This document shows positions 15,293 through 24,082 of a stretch of 64,000 nt of DNA, one piece after another. Where the stretch lies: the IMG/VR virus record IMGVR_UViG_3300013114_000583, positions 62,001-126,000 of that record; one strand, written 5' to 3'. How positions within the stretch are numbered: position 1 is the first letter of the stretch; each line of letters opens with the position of its first letter. Source of the DNA: a virus. The translations under genes were made by a program, and so were the position numbers. Below the pieces are notes generated by a model that made no database searches, was not told the origin of the DNA, and saw only the letters and a list, made by a program, of their open reading frames with translations.

Positions 15293-17460
15293 ATACCAAG
15301 ATTCCAGTCATATAGAATCTCGCGGCGTCGGACGAGGGCGTAACCGTGATAAGGCAATGAGGGAAAATGTATCATTGCGCCGGCATCATCCCCCTCTTCT
15401 TCTTCTTCTTCTTGGCGGTTGTTGATACAGGCAGCCTCTTCAATGGCTTCCGTAATTGTATCTGTGATCTGCTGAGCATGCTGAATGCCAAAACCAGCCA
15501 ATCCGTCAGAGTGCACCGCGCCGAAATCGATGAGTGGTTGATAGCTCCAGCTATTTTGAGGATTACCAATTATAAATACCATTCCATTCGCATGAGCCAT
15601 GGCGCTAGCTGCAGCATGATTGTTAAACTCGGCGCCTTGCGCTTGCTCATCCCCAATGACAATAACTATGCGATGAGTGTATTCGCGGAGATCGACCTCC
15701 CACGCATCTTCGATACCCTGAATTTGTGCCGCTGGGCGGTTAGTGCTCCATAGAATGTTATCGTCGATGCCATCGTGATCCCAGTCAATTCTATCATCGG
15801 TAAAGAATTTTCCAATTGCATCTAATGTGTTCTCGGTCGAGCCCCCCTGGTTGATTGTGCCTGCTCGCAGATTTAGTCTCAAAGTATTGACAGCATTAGC
15901 CATATCTTCAATGGGCACTACTGGTGGATCTTCTACGCCGGGGACGCAAGTGTCCCCAGGGTAGAACAAGTAAGGATCTGGCATCTCATCGTTGCCAACC
16001 ACGGCTAACATATAACACACATCCACTACACCATCATTGAATAACCTTTGTACTGAATTTCGGGTAGCATCGAATGCGATACCTAGCTCTCCCTGGTCCA
16101 TGGATCCAGAGACATCCACCACCATCATAACTGCTACGCTGCCCTGTAAGAAATCTTCGTCTGCTAGGCCATCACAATCATCATCTTCTTCATTGCATCT
16201 CTCTACACCGGGGCGAATTTCTTGCTGACAGTCAAAATACCCATACTGCATTACGCCTTGAGCATCGCGGCGGGATTCGCAAAATGCGGCACCAAGGCGG
16301 CATTCGCCAGCAACATATTGGGGGCCATCTTCGCGTTGTGCATATGTTAATACCTCGTTTGTAAGTAAATCTGTGGAGCATAACATTGACAACGGGCCGC
16401 CATCCGGGCCTTCATCAATGAAACCATCACAATCTTCATCCGCGCCGTTGCACCTCTCTGGCTGAGGGACGTAATCTGGATGATCACAAGCACAGACCTC
16501 GTCAGCGAAGTCTTCGTCTATATTTCCATCACAATCGTTGTCCATGAAATCACACAATTCACGCGGGAGGGCTCCGCATTCGCCACAAGCATTCAGTAGT
16601 CCCTCATCAATCTCGCCGTCGCAATTGTTATCAACCCCATCACACACTTCGATAGGATCTTCTCCGCATTCTCCACAAACATTCAACAACCCCTCGTCGA
16701 TGTTGCCGTCGCAGTCTTCGTCAAAATGACCGCCATCACAGACTTCGACCGGGTCCGGGCCGCACTCACTACAGACGTTTAAAACCCCTTCGTCAGTTTG
16801 GCCATCGCAGTCATTGTCCCGCCCATCACACTCCTCAGCTGAAGGCAATATTTGCTGCTCACACGAGCCGTATTCATAATAAGTTTCAAGCCCGGCGTCG
16901 GTGGTCACGGATACTTCTCGACATACTGATATCCCAGACATACAGGTTCCCTCTTTCGAAGACCCAGGAGGCCCGGTATAACAGCTCACAAATAATATGG
17001 GGTTTTGAGGCTCAGCGAAGTTATCTGCTAAATTTTGATGGGACTCATTTATTTGTCCGTCACAGTCGTTATCTAATTCATCGCAAACCTCGGTTCTAGG
17101 AAAGTTAACAGGGTTACACTGAGACCAACTCGTTACAAAGCAGGTTTTTTCTCCAACAGCACAGGGACCCAAAAGGCCAGGGAGTTGACACTCTTCTCTC
17201 AGACCCAATCGTTCACAAATTTGTGGTGGGGAGGCATCGAGCTGAGCATCGGGTGGGGATGCGTCCCATTGATACACCACTCTAGAATCTTGCGAAATTG
17301 TGCCGGCGGTGGAATCATCAACAATGGAATCGCGAGTGGTGATGAGGCGGGGTGGTGCATCCTGTTGCGCATCAACTAACAGGGGCGAAGAGGTGTTGTC
17401 AGAGCACGCCGTGGTGAGGGCCCAAACAGCGCATAAGGCTATTTTTATTTTATGTTTCAT
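15283..17460 (-). CDS. Secreted lipoprotein with seven MopE-type repeats and a VWA domain
   Basis: A 725-aa exported protein unlike phage proteins. MKHKIKIALCAVWALTTAC is a lipoprotein-type signal with the lipid Cys at 19. A Ser/Asp/Pro-rich linker follows, then seven Cys/Asp repeats of the form E.CD...DNDCDG.IDEG (MopE/putative metal-binding type, Ca or Cu suspected). After the last repeat comes a von Willebrand A domain with a MIDAS motif (VVDVSGSMD) and VIVIGDEQAQG. A poly-Glu run (six Glu) precedes a short basic end. Such architectures are common in Myxococcota-like bacteria. SD AAAGGAG lies inside the thyX end, so it is embedded in the operon. GC looks higher than in most neighbours. Role: perhaps host-surface modification, superinfection exclusion or adhesion. 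Confidence 0.85.
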   Translation of the reverse strand: MKHKIKIALCAVWALTTACSDNTSSPLLVDAQQDAPPRLITTRDSIVDDSTAGTISQDSRVVYQWDASPPDAQLDASPPQICERLGLREECQLPGLLGPCAVGEKTCFVTSWSQCNPVNFPRTEVCDELDNDCDGQINESHQNLADNFAEPQNPILFVSCYTGPPGSSKEGTCMSGISVCREVSVTTDAGLETYYEYGSCEQQILPSAEECDGRDNDCDGQTDEGVLNVCSECGPDPVEVCDGGHFDEDCDGNIDEGLLNVCGECGEDPIEVCDGVDNNCDGEIDEGLLNACGECGALPRELCDFMDNDCDGNIDEDFADEVCACDHPDYVPQPERCNGADEDCDGFIDEGPDGGPLSMLCSTDLLTNEVLTYAQREDGPQYVAGECRLGAAFCESRRDAQGVMQYGYFDCQQEIRPGVERCNEEDDDCDGLADEDFLQGSVAVMMVVDVSGSMDQGELGIAFDATRNSVQRLFNDGVVDVCYMLAVVGNDEMPDPYLFYPGDTCVPGVEDPPVVPIEDMANAVNTLRLNLRAGTINQGGSTENTLDAIGKFFTDDRIDWDHDGIDDNILWSTNRPAAQIQGIEDAWEVDLREYTHRIVIVIGDEQAQGAEFNNHAAASAMAHANGMVFIIGNPQNSWSYQPLIDFGAVHSDGLAGFGIQHAQQITDTITEAIEEAACINNRQEEEEEEGDDAGAMIHFPSLPYHGYALVRRREILYDWNLGICL

Positions 17461-18154
17461 TTAAAACTCCTTTAATTTCTTTGTAGGCGCCAACAGAGAC
17501 AGGAAAATATTCTTGTACAATGTCAAGGCACGCTTTAGCCACCTGTTGGATCTCCCATTGGGCACCGGGATGAAGTCTTAACATCACAAACTTCATAAGG
17601 TTATGAAGACTAACCGTGCCATAATACTGAGTGTACATGTTTTGCGGAAGTACGCCCCTGGCTTGTTCTCGGCAGACACCATGACGCAGCAAACTATTAT
17701 AAAGTGAGACACATTGTGTGTGATGTTGTTTGACGGCATCACAAGCTTTATCGTAACCATTAATTAGTCCTGATAAAGTCGGGTTAACCAACTCTGGATT
17801 GCTAGCTTGTCTGTTAGAGAGGTGTTGGGTCCTAAAAAACTTTGGTTCATAAAACTGCAGATTTAGACTTGTATATCTTCTACTTATCTCATTATAAGCC
17901 CAAGTTCGGTGACGATGATGCTGGGATCTTACATAAAGAGGTACCGTGAAGCGTAATGTAACAGAGCAGTGCTCAAAAGGACTTGTGTGATCGTTGGAAA
18001 TCAAATATTTTATTAACTTAATATCGCTTTCATCTAGTTCTGTCTTTTCTACAGCGAAAGAAACACGAGCAGCGTTAACAACAGAGAGGTCGTCTCCCAT
18101 GTGTGCAACATACTCAACTGCACCGATATTGTCTTCAAATAAATCAATCCTCAT
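17450..18154 (-). CDS. thyX: Flavin-dependent thymidylate synthase ThyX
   Basis: A 234-aa ThyX that methylates dUMP to dTMP using FAD and methylenetetrahydrofolate. The family signature RHRTWAYNEISRRY (pattern RHRxxSxNExSxRY) is present after the SPFEHCSVTLRFTVPLYVR segment, and the C-terminal GAQWEIQQVAKACLDIV helix fits. Length matches the family. I choose the ATG at 18154 (GGGGG upstream), which lies inside the end of the GroES-like gene; a longer frame is unsupported. It uses the product of Dut. Confidence 0.95.
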   Translation of the reverse strand: MRIDLFEDNIGAVEYVAHMGDDLSVVNAARVSFAVEKTELDESDIKLIKYLISNDHTSPFEHCSVTLRFTVPLYVRSQHHRHRTWAYNEISRRYTSLNLQFYEPKFFRTQHLSNRQASNPELVNPTLSGLINGYDKACDAVKQHHTQCVSLYNSLLRHGVCREQARGVLPQNMYTQYYGTVSLHNLMKFVMLRLHPGAQWEIQQVAKACLDIVQEYFPVSVGAYKEIKGVLNET

Positions 18155-18467
18155 CCAACCCCCGTAAAATGCCAAGAATATAGTTTTCTAAAATTGCATG
18201 ATATTTTTTATCACTTACTACAAATTCCTCAATCATGTTTTTATCAACTACAATCATACCTCCATCGATCTGATATCCCGTACGTAATTTTTTAAGATCC
18301 GAAGCGCAATCTGAGGCAACATTCAGAACTGTAGCCGTGATGTATCTTTCTTCTTGAGGTTTATAATCCTCGGGAAGCAAGACCGCAGTGTCTGTCTTTG
18401 ATGGATAATGGGGTATAATCGTCACATATCTGTTAACAGGTTTCAAATTTTTTGAAAATTTAAACAC
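18144..18467 (-). CDS. groS: GroES-like co-chaperonin (gp31-type)
   Basis: A 107-aa protein that fits the GroES/gp31 family: an opening LKPVNRYVTIIPHYP strand (GroES: IRPLHDRVIVKR), a mobile-loop-like segment (SKTDTAVLLPEDYKPQEE) with a hydrophobic VLL where GroES has IVL, a middle KKLRTGYQIDGGMIVVDKN region and the closing HAILENYILGIL (GroES: YLIMSESDILAI). GroES caps GroEL and drives the folding cycle. Sequence identity is low, which is normal for phage co-chaperonins. It is transcribed far from groL (2994-4580), in an operon with thyX and a GapR-like gene. Confidence 0.7.
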   Translation of the reverse strand: MFKFSKNLKPVNRYVTIIPHYPSKTDTAVLLPEDYKPQEERYITATVLNVASDCASDLKKLRTGYQIDGGMIVVDKNMIEEFVVSDKKYHAILENYILGILRGLDED

Positions 18468-18723
18468 CGGTCAAGCCCCCTTGCTTTTTTAAGTTGTTAA
18501 AGAAGTCAGTCAACTGATCCATATCAGTGTCCGACTTCAGCAGCCGATAGGCCTTAACAGCCAGCCTCATCTCTTCTTTTGAAAGCCACCCATTTTCATG
18601 ATAGCTTTCTCTCAAGTCTCTTTTCTGATCCTTGAAGGGCTCCATGGCTGTTTCAATCGCTGCGACAGACCTTATGTAGCCCCTAATTCTTTCCTCTGTG
18701 GTTATCTCTTTTTCTTCACTCAT
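18460..18723 (-). CDS. GapR/DUF2312-like small DNA-associated protein
   Basis: An 87-aa helical protein whose core (RIRGYIRSVAAIETAMEPFK, followed by an RDLRESYHENGWLSKEEMR segment) resembles the two helices of the DUF2312/GapR family (IERLEEEK..I..DIKEVYAEAK..GFD...LR). GapR binds overtwisted, AT-rich DNA in Alphaproteobacteria; phages carry many homologues. The similarity is weak, so a generic helical protein is the alternative. It is the first gene behind the strongest promoter in the window. Confidence 0.45.
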   Translation of the reverse strand: MSEEKEITTEERIRGYIRSVAAIETAMEPFKDQKRDLRESYHENGWLSKEEMRLAVKAYRLLKSDTDMDQLTDFFNNLKKQGGLTGV

Positions 18724-18743
18724 ATTGAGCTCCTTTCTATTTT

Positions 18744-18772
18744 AGAATAACAAAAATTCTTCCAATTGTCAA
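18744..18772 (-). promoter_or_regulatory. Sigma70-type promoter of the gapR-like/groS/thyX operon
   Basis: The minus strand has a perfect TTGACA (18772-18767), exactly 17 bases of spacer, and TATTCT (18749-18744; 4/6), followed by AGAAAGGAG and the ATG at 18723. It lies just after the ribonucleotide reductase stop and is the best host-type promoter I found. Confidence 0.65.
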
Positions 18773-18777
18773 ATACT

Positions 18778-20640
18778 TTATACATGTTTTATTTCACATA
18801 AGCCGCCGCTACAAGCAATTTCACCGGATAAATCCGTGTTATCTTCATTTTCAATGATCTTCGTGAGATCAATTTCCTTTAGCAACTGCACGCCAACATC
18901 ATAAGTTTCCTTTGAGCAAGTTTCAAACGGAGCTTGTGTATACGTTCCCCCGTCATAAGGAAGAACCGACAAGCCATTATAATAATTTCTATTATCCCAC
19001 ATCCACTCGCCGACGTCGGCCCACTCTGCATCCTTTATGGAAACAGTCGCAGACACATTGTGTGTATTTTGCCCCTTTTGAAACCCAGGCAGCACCCAGC
19101 CCTCAGTGACGGCCTTAACTCTCTTCAATAATTGCAAAGCAGACTCAGATCTCAAAGTAGCCCCAGAAGGAGCAGATTGAGGGACTGTGATAACTGATGT
19201 TGTGTGTGGACTAAAGTACTCATCCTCTATCAACTCTGGGTGTTTAGCGTTTAAAAATTGATAAATTGTTTCGTTTTTATTAACGCGGAGGCGCCTAACA
19301 TAATACTCATCATGCCAAGCATGAATCCCTGAAGACGTCCCCAGAACCAAAGAAGTGGTGCCGGCAGGCTTTACGCACGTTGTTCGAGCGGCAAAGCGAA
19401 TACCAATCTGGCTAGCAACTCTCCTATTTTCTTTTTTGACTTCCAAAGCTGCAGAAACGAGGTCGAGATCCAGAACCTTACCGGAAGCAATACCAGTCAT
19501 AGACACACCTATGAGGGCGTCTTTCTCTGTTGTAGTTTTCCAAATGTCTCTCAAATAGTGAAAGTCAGTATAACTAGCCTGTAAGGTTCCTATAAATGCG
19601 GCTGCGCGGCAACGGTCTTCAAGATCTTCCTGGCTTTCTATGTTTGATACATTAACCTCTGTAAGATTACAAAATTGATTTGGCCTTAAACCAATTTCAC
19701 AACATGGGTTTGTGCCCCAATCTTTATCATTCGAAAAATAAAACCCCGGTTCGCCAGCGCCGGAGGCGCGTACCCTATCCCACAGCGACATGAAATACTC
19801 TTTATCTATTTTATGCCTCAACAAAACTACAGAGTTGTTGGCTCGGCCTCGCTGAGGGTTGGTTTCCCACCAATTGCCGGTTTTGGCCGAAATCATTTCT
19901 TGATCATCCGCAGAGAACAAAGATATCAATGCCGCGCGGCGAATTCCGCCCGCTAGAACAGCATCCGCGACATGACACATCATATCATGAACCTCTATTG
20001 GCTGCAACTTATCTCCGTTTTCCTTTTCAGAAAGAATTCCTTCTAATTTTACCAAACATTCTCGCAACGGCTGAGGGCCGGGGGCCTTGCCGCCAGAAGT
20101 TACTAGGCGGGCGCCTTTTGGGCGAACATCAGAGTAATCAAATCGCAGCCTTGGTCCTCCGGTAAAGTAACTTCTAACTAAAGCTTTAACCGCGTCGGAC
20201 CAGCCTTCTATAGAGTCGCCAACCAAGAATCTGCGTGTTCTTTTAGAGCTTGGAGAGTGTATTTCTGGCAACTTGTTTGTGTGGTGGGCCTGGACGCTAT
20301 AACCCACCCCTGTTCCACCCAATAACAAAAACATTGCTTCACCAAAAGCACGCCAATCATCCACAGGCATATAGGCGCAATTAAAAATCCTGTTTGGCGC
20401 AACTTCTATAGGCTTTCCGCCGAATTGCATAGACCTCATGGAAGGCAAAACTTTCTTTTCGTAAACAAGCTTATAAGCCTTATGTATCTGTAACTCAAGT
20501 TGAGGAAATTTCTTAAGGTGCATATTAAGGTTCCTGGTTACAAGCTCCTGCCATGTTTCCCTTCTATTCTTCTCTTCTAAAAATCTAGCATACTTCATAT
20601 AAACTGTTATATCAGACAATATCTTGTTTTCTACATTCAT
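18778..20640 (-). CDS. nrdJ: Class II (B12-dependent) ribonucleotide reductase, monomeric type
   Basis: A 620-aa adenosylcobalamin-dependent ribonucleoside triphosphate reductase that makes deoxynucleotides. Seen: MRSMQFGGKP and FNCAYMPVDDW near 85-115, GGTGVGYSVQ, ARLVTSGGKAPGPQPL, GGIRRAALIS, NPCCEIGLRPNQFCNLTEVN with the active-site Glu between cysteines, TCVKPAGTTSLVLGTSSG, and the C-terminal redox pair C610/C615 in ACSGGLCEI. This layout is that of the Lactobacillus-type monomeric enzyme. It overlaps the helicase gene as ATGA. Glutaredoxin (2158-2409) is a possible reductant. It needs host cobalamin, so the host must make or import B12. Confidence 0.95.
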   Translation of the reverse strand: MNVENKILSDITVYMKYARFLEEKNRRETWQELVTRNLNMHLKKFPQLELQIHKAYKLVYEKKVLPSMRSMQFGGKPIEVAPNRIFNCAYMPVDDWRAFGEAMFLLLGGTGVGYSVQAHHTNKLPEIHSPSSKRTRRFLVGDSIEGWSDAVKALVRSYFTGGPRLRFDYSDVRPKGARLVTSGGKAPGPQPLRECLVKLEGILSEKENGDKLQPIEVHDMMCHVADAVLAGGIRRAALISLFSADDQEMISAKTGNWWETNPQRGRANNSVVLLRHKIDKEYFMSLWDRVRASGAGEPGFYFSNDKDWGTNPCCEIGLRPNQFCNLTEVNVSNIESQEDLEDRCRAAAFIGTLQASYTDFHYLRDIWKTTTEKDALIGVSMTGIASGKVLDLDLVSAALEVKKENRRVASQIGIRFAARTTCVKPAGTTSLVLGTSSGIHAWHDEYYVRRLRVNKNETIYQFLNAKHPELIEDEYFSPHTTSVITVPQSAPSGATLRSESALQLLKRVKAVTEGWVLPGFQKGQNTHNVSATVSIKDAEWADVGEWMWDNRNYYNGLSVLPYDGGTYTQAPFETCSKETYDVGVQLLKEIDLTKIIENEDNTDLSGEIACSGGLCEIKHV

Positions 20641-22013
20641 CCCTTTGATTCCTCCTTGTGTTCTTTGTAAAGGTCTTTTATTCTTTTTATCTTATCTCGT
20701 GCGCGCTGTCTTATATCCTGCTCTTGCTCCTCGCCCGTAAAAGGCTGGAGGACTTTTATTTTAACATTGCTGGTATCCATAAACACAGGATACACCAGTC
20801 CATCGGGCCCGTTTCGATTTTTTGCAATGAACAACCGGCCACCATTCGTACTTTTATCCTCTATTGTTCTAGACAAAGAAAATATGAAATCAGCAACAAA
20901 GCATTTGTTAAATGCTTCGGAGATGGATTCCATTGTAATGACTTCAGCATTCAAACCAGATCGGTTTGTTTGAGAGGCCGTCCAAACAGGACACTCATAA
21001 ATTTGGGATATCCCACGGAGCTCTTCATAAATAGTTTCTAACTGATGTCTCTTTTCTTCTTTTTTATAAGAAACAGGTTTTATTAGGTCCCCATAATCTA
21101 CTATTATGACACCTGGGGAAATGCCTCGATTTTTCAACTTCTCCAGGTGCGATTTTAATGTCTGTATTGTCGCTGATCTTGTGGGATACTCTTTAACTAT
21201 TAGGCGTCCCGGGATTTCTTTTATTTCTTCGTATATCTTCTCCTTTAGGGGTATTAAATCTTTAAGGTGAACGCCCGTGATGCAGCTATCATACCTAGAG
21301 GCAACAACGGTATCAGACAACTCTAAAGTATAATGCACAACAGTTTTTCCACTCAACAAAGCTTGAGCGCCTAGATGCGTTAAAACCATGGATTTGCCGG
21401 CGCCAGTTGGGGCAATGACAACACCTAATTCTCCTCTCCCTAGGCCCCCCTTAAGCAGAGGATCAATGCGCGCCCAACCCGTAGAAACGGGATTCCTTGA
21501 AACCAGCTGGAACCTGGCTTCAAAATCTGTTATATAATCGTACCCAAAATCATTTGACGTGCCTAAGTTAATGGCATCATTGATAACAGAAGCCACTTCG
21601 TCGAAAGAGGAGTTCTTTATCAGGTCCACTGATTTTATTAAAGCTTCTTTTAGTTTTTGTTTTTTACAGAAATCTAGTGATGTTCGCTTAATATAATCAG
21701 AATCATTTATTTCCCCGGAAGCAAGAACGCCAGCATAGTAATCTCTCAGTCTGATTTTAATGGACTCAGGCTCGGACTCTAGCTCTGTCCTCAAGACCGA
21801 CTTCATGATTGAAGTAGACGGGTGGACCGAATATCTTTCCCGATAGTTCAAGATCCTTCTTATAAATACCTGTAAATATCTTAATTCAAGAAAGTTTATA
21901 TCCAGAACCTCAAAAATCTGATCGGCAAATGATCGATCGACTAATATTAGGTGACACAAATTTTCTTGAAAAGACTTCCCAAATTTAGAAAAATCAATAT
22001 GACCTTCTGACAT
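20637..22013 (-). CDS. dnaB: Replicative DnaB/gp41-type helicase
   Basis: A 458-aa hexameric helicase of the RecA fold. An N-terminal helical part (1-160) leads to Walker A APTGAGKS (201-208), ALLSGKTVVHYTLELSD with the catalytic Glu, Walker B GVIIVDYGDL, the sensor-like WTASQTNRSG and an arginine-finger-like AKNRNGPDG near the end. It unwinds the fork for the phage polymerase. No DnaG-type primase is seen in the window. It follows the exonuclease gene by zero bases (TAA then ATG) and overlaps nrdJ. Confidence 0.9.
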   Translation of the reverse strand: MSEGHIDFSKFGKSFQENLCHLILVDRSFADQIFEVLDINFLELRYLQVFIRRILNYRERYSVHPSTSIMKSVLRTELESEPESIKIRLRDYYAGVLASGEINDSDYIKRTSLDFCKKQKLKEALIKSVDLIKNSSFDEVASVINDAINLGTSNDFGYDYITDFEARFQLVSRNPVSTGWARIDPLLKGGLGRGELGVVIAPTGAGKSMVLTHLGAQALLSGKTVVHYTLELSDTVVASRYDSCITGVHLKDLIPLKEKIYEEIKEIPGRLIVKEYPTRSATIQTLKSHLEKLKNRGISPGVIIVDYGDLIKPVSYKKEEKRHQLETIYEELRGISQIYECPVWTASQTNRSGLNAEVITMESISEAFNKCFVADFIFSLSRTIEDKSTNGGRLFIAKNRNGPDGLVYPVFMDTSNVKIKVLQPFTGEEQEQDIRQRARDKIKRIKDLYKEHKEESKG

Positions 22014-22991
22014 TTATGCTGTTTCTTTCTTTCTGCTCAGAGAAATAATATTATTACAACAAATAAACAAATCGTTTAAGCCAACCTCCCCAAACCCTTC
22101 TTCTATCATCAATTTTCTCAACTCAGTTTTGTTGAAGTGGGGGCGCCAATTCTCTACTGTCTCTTTTATTTCCTCTCTAACAATAGCAGAAATCAAAGGA
22201 TTTATCAATTGCATAATTTTAAAATTCAATTGAATTTTGTCCTTCGAGTCTAAAATCTTTTGATATGTGCTAGAGCTGCTAGAGTTTTCTTGACAGTGAG
22301 TTATCACATCCTCCAAAAGCAGGCCGCGGTCTTCTGCGAGGTGAGGAAACCTTTTGCTCACAGTGGTCAAACCAACCCCCCTAACTCCTTCTAGATTATC
22401 GCTTTTGTCCCCAACAATTGATCGCGCGATGCAAAAATTACTCGGATGAATCCCGTATTTTTCCACAACTCTTTTAACATTCAAAACTTCAGATTGGGTC
22501 GGCCGAAATAAGACGGTCTTTTCATCAAGGACTTGAATAAAATCTTTGTCACTAGAGACTATAACTTTTTGCCATTCCTCAAAATAAGACAGAGACTTAA
22601 CATAAGAAATGATGTCATCAGCTTCAATAGCCTCTTTCATAAATTGGAAGACAGGCACCTGATTGAGCATCTCTATTAGTTTAGTTTGTTGCCAAATCCT
22701 ATTTTCAAGCTCTTGTGCGGGACTCAGCTTTTCAGAAGTCCTGTTTAACCTTCTTGGGGGTTTTCTACCCGCCTTGTAATTCTTGTTGTAAGATTTTCTT
22801 TTTTGCGACCCGCCGACACCATCCCAAACAATGCAAACAGCATCCGGTTTGATCTCCCTTGTTAATTTATTAAGGATCTTTAGAAAACCTTTGCAGCCAC
22901 CAATGTGATGACCATTAGAAGATAAACTTGGATCAACAATGTACGACCTTATAAATTGATTTTGTGCATCAATTATCATTAACCTCTTCAT
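22014..22991 (-). CDS. 5'-3' exonuclease / RNase H-type flap nuclease
   Basis: A 325-aa PIN/FEN-family nuclease that removes RNA primers or flaps, like T4 RNase H. Motifs: LMIIDAQNQFIRSY with the first Asp, WDGVGGSQKRKSYNKNYKAG with basic arch residues, EADDIISY, VIVSSDKDFIQVL, and the helix-hairpin-helix with its Asp pair GDKSDNLEGVRGVGLTTVSK. Length matches the T4/T5 enzymes. It overlaps the UvsX gene by 23 bases; an internal ATG four codons in has the better AAGAGG ribosome-binding site. As a separate gene it supplies what DNA polymerase I would carry as its 5' nuclease domain. Confidence 0.9.
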   Translation of the reverse strand: MKRLMIIDAQNQFIRSYIVDPSLSSNGHHIGGCKGFLKILNKLTREIKPDAVCIVWDGVGGSQKRKSYNKNYKAGRKPPRRLNRTSEKLSPAQELENRIWQQTKLIEMLNQVPVFQFMKEAIEADDIISYVKSLSYFEEWQKVIVSSDKDFIQVLDEKTVLFRPTQSEVLNVKRVVEKYGIHPSNFCIARSIVGDKSDNLEGVRGVGLTTVSKRFPHLAEDRGLLLEDVITHCQENSSSSSTYQKILDSKDKIQLNFKIMQLINPLISAIVREEIKETVENWRPHFNKTELRKLMIEEGFGEVGLNDLFICCNNIISLSRKKETA

Positions 22992-24081
22992 AATAGTTTG
23001 AAGCCTTTCCCTCTCTGTTGCTGAATTTTTTAATTACGTCTTCATCCATTATTTCCAATACACGGGCCTCAAAAGTCGGATCCTCCAAATTCTCCAGCCA
23101 ATTTTTTCTTTGAAATTTCTTTTCTGTTTTATCATTAAAAACCAAAGTAAACCACGCGCCAGATTGCTTAAGACTGCTTGACATCTGTATGGCATCAAAC
23201 CAACTTTCCCGGTCTTGAATGCCGATTTCGTCATCACCCCACAAAATCTTAAAATTACAAGCTCTCCCTTGAGTTCCAAATCTAGACTTTTCAAGTTTAA
23301 CTTTTACCTCAGACCCAACCCTGAACCCATTCTTGTCAACAACATAAGAAGCCTTTGCTTTTCGGCCGGTGAGCCATATTCTCAAGGAATAAGCATAGTG
23401 CATAGCTTTGCCACCCGGTGTTATCCAAGGTGTCACCATGGCTTCGGAGGGCATTCTTGTTATATTTGTTTTCAGCTGGTTCAAAACCAAAAAAGTTGCT
23501 TGTTTTAAAGCTATGGGCTGAGTTATTTTACTCATGCCTTTGGATAATATTCGTGGTTTCATGGCCATTGACGACTGGGGGTTGAAATCTCCCTCTAAAT
23601 CAGAAATAGATGGCGTTAGCGCCAGAGAGTCCCAAATGAATAACCACTTATTGTCTGTTGCTAATAAGTTCTCTATAGTTTCTAAAACAAATTCTACATT
23701 TTGGGCTGGTATATATATCAACCTGTCTAAGTCGCACCCAGCTCTCTCCATAAATCCCGGGTCCATTGCAGATTCAGAGTCAAAATATACAACATCAATG
23801 CCCATCTTCTGGGCATTCGCTGCAATCTGTGTGGCCATGTATGACTTGCCAGTAGACTCAAGGCCTGCAATTTCTGTAATTTTACCAACAGGGATTCCCG
23901 CAAGGGATCCTTTGCAGATAATAGAATCCAACCAATGAGACCCAGTTGGGATCCACTCTTTCACCTCTGTCGGGTTTTCCTCTTTAAGGCTGTGGGCTAT
24001 TGTACGGCCCGCCCCCTTATTGAGGGCGGCGCGCACTTGATTTAAGTCTAGAGTACCCTCTGATAAGGATTTTCTAGACAT
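22969..24081 (-). CDS. uvsX: UvsX/RecA-type recombinase
   Basis: A 370-aa RecA-fold strand-exchange protein. Walker A is GLESTGKS (73-80), VVYFDSESAMDP follows, Walker B is WLFIWDSLAL, and the L1/L2 region includes FLVLNQLKTNITRMPSEAMV and TPGGKAMHYAYSLRIWL. The C-terminal part is longer than in RecA, and the N-terminal protomer-contact helix is present. It coats ssDNA for recombination-dependent replication, with the SSB gene immediately upstream and the gp46-like subunit at the window edge. The gap to the SSB gene is one base. Confidence 0.92.
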   Translation of the reverse strand: MSRKSLSEGTLDLNQVRAALNKGAGRTIAHSLKEENPTEVKEWIPTGSHWLDSIICKGSLAGIPVGKITEIAGLESTGKSYMATQIAANAQKMGIDVVYFDSESAMDPGFMERAGCDLDRLIYIPAQNVEFVLETIENLLATDNKWLFIWDSLALTPSISDLEGDFNPQSSMAMKPRILSKGMSKITQPIALKQATFLVLNQLKTNITRMPSEAMVTPWITPGGKAMHYAYSLRIWLTGRKAKASYVVDKNGFRVGSEVKVKLEKSRFGTQGRACNFKILWGDDEIGIQDRESWFDAIQMSSSLKQSGAWFTLVFNDKTEKKFQRKNWLENLEDPTFEARVLEIMDEDVIKKFSNREGKASNYYEEVNDN

Positions 24082-24082
24082 G

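Noticed and set aside
16400-17100. DNA repeats in the lipoprotein gene as a mobile or CRISPR-like element
   Set aside because: They follow the protein repeats (CD...DNDCDG) in frame and vary at nucleotide level.
15283-17460. Assembly chimera with host DNA
   Set aside because: The gene overlaps both neighbours and its ribosome-binding site lies inside the thyX end, so a join artefact is unlikely; read coverage could not be checked.
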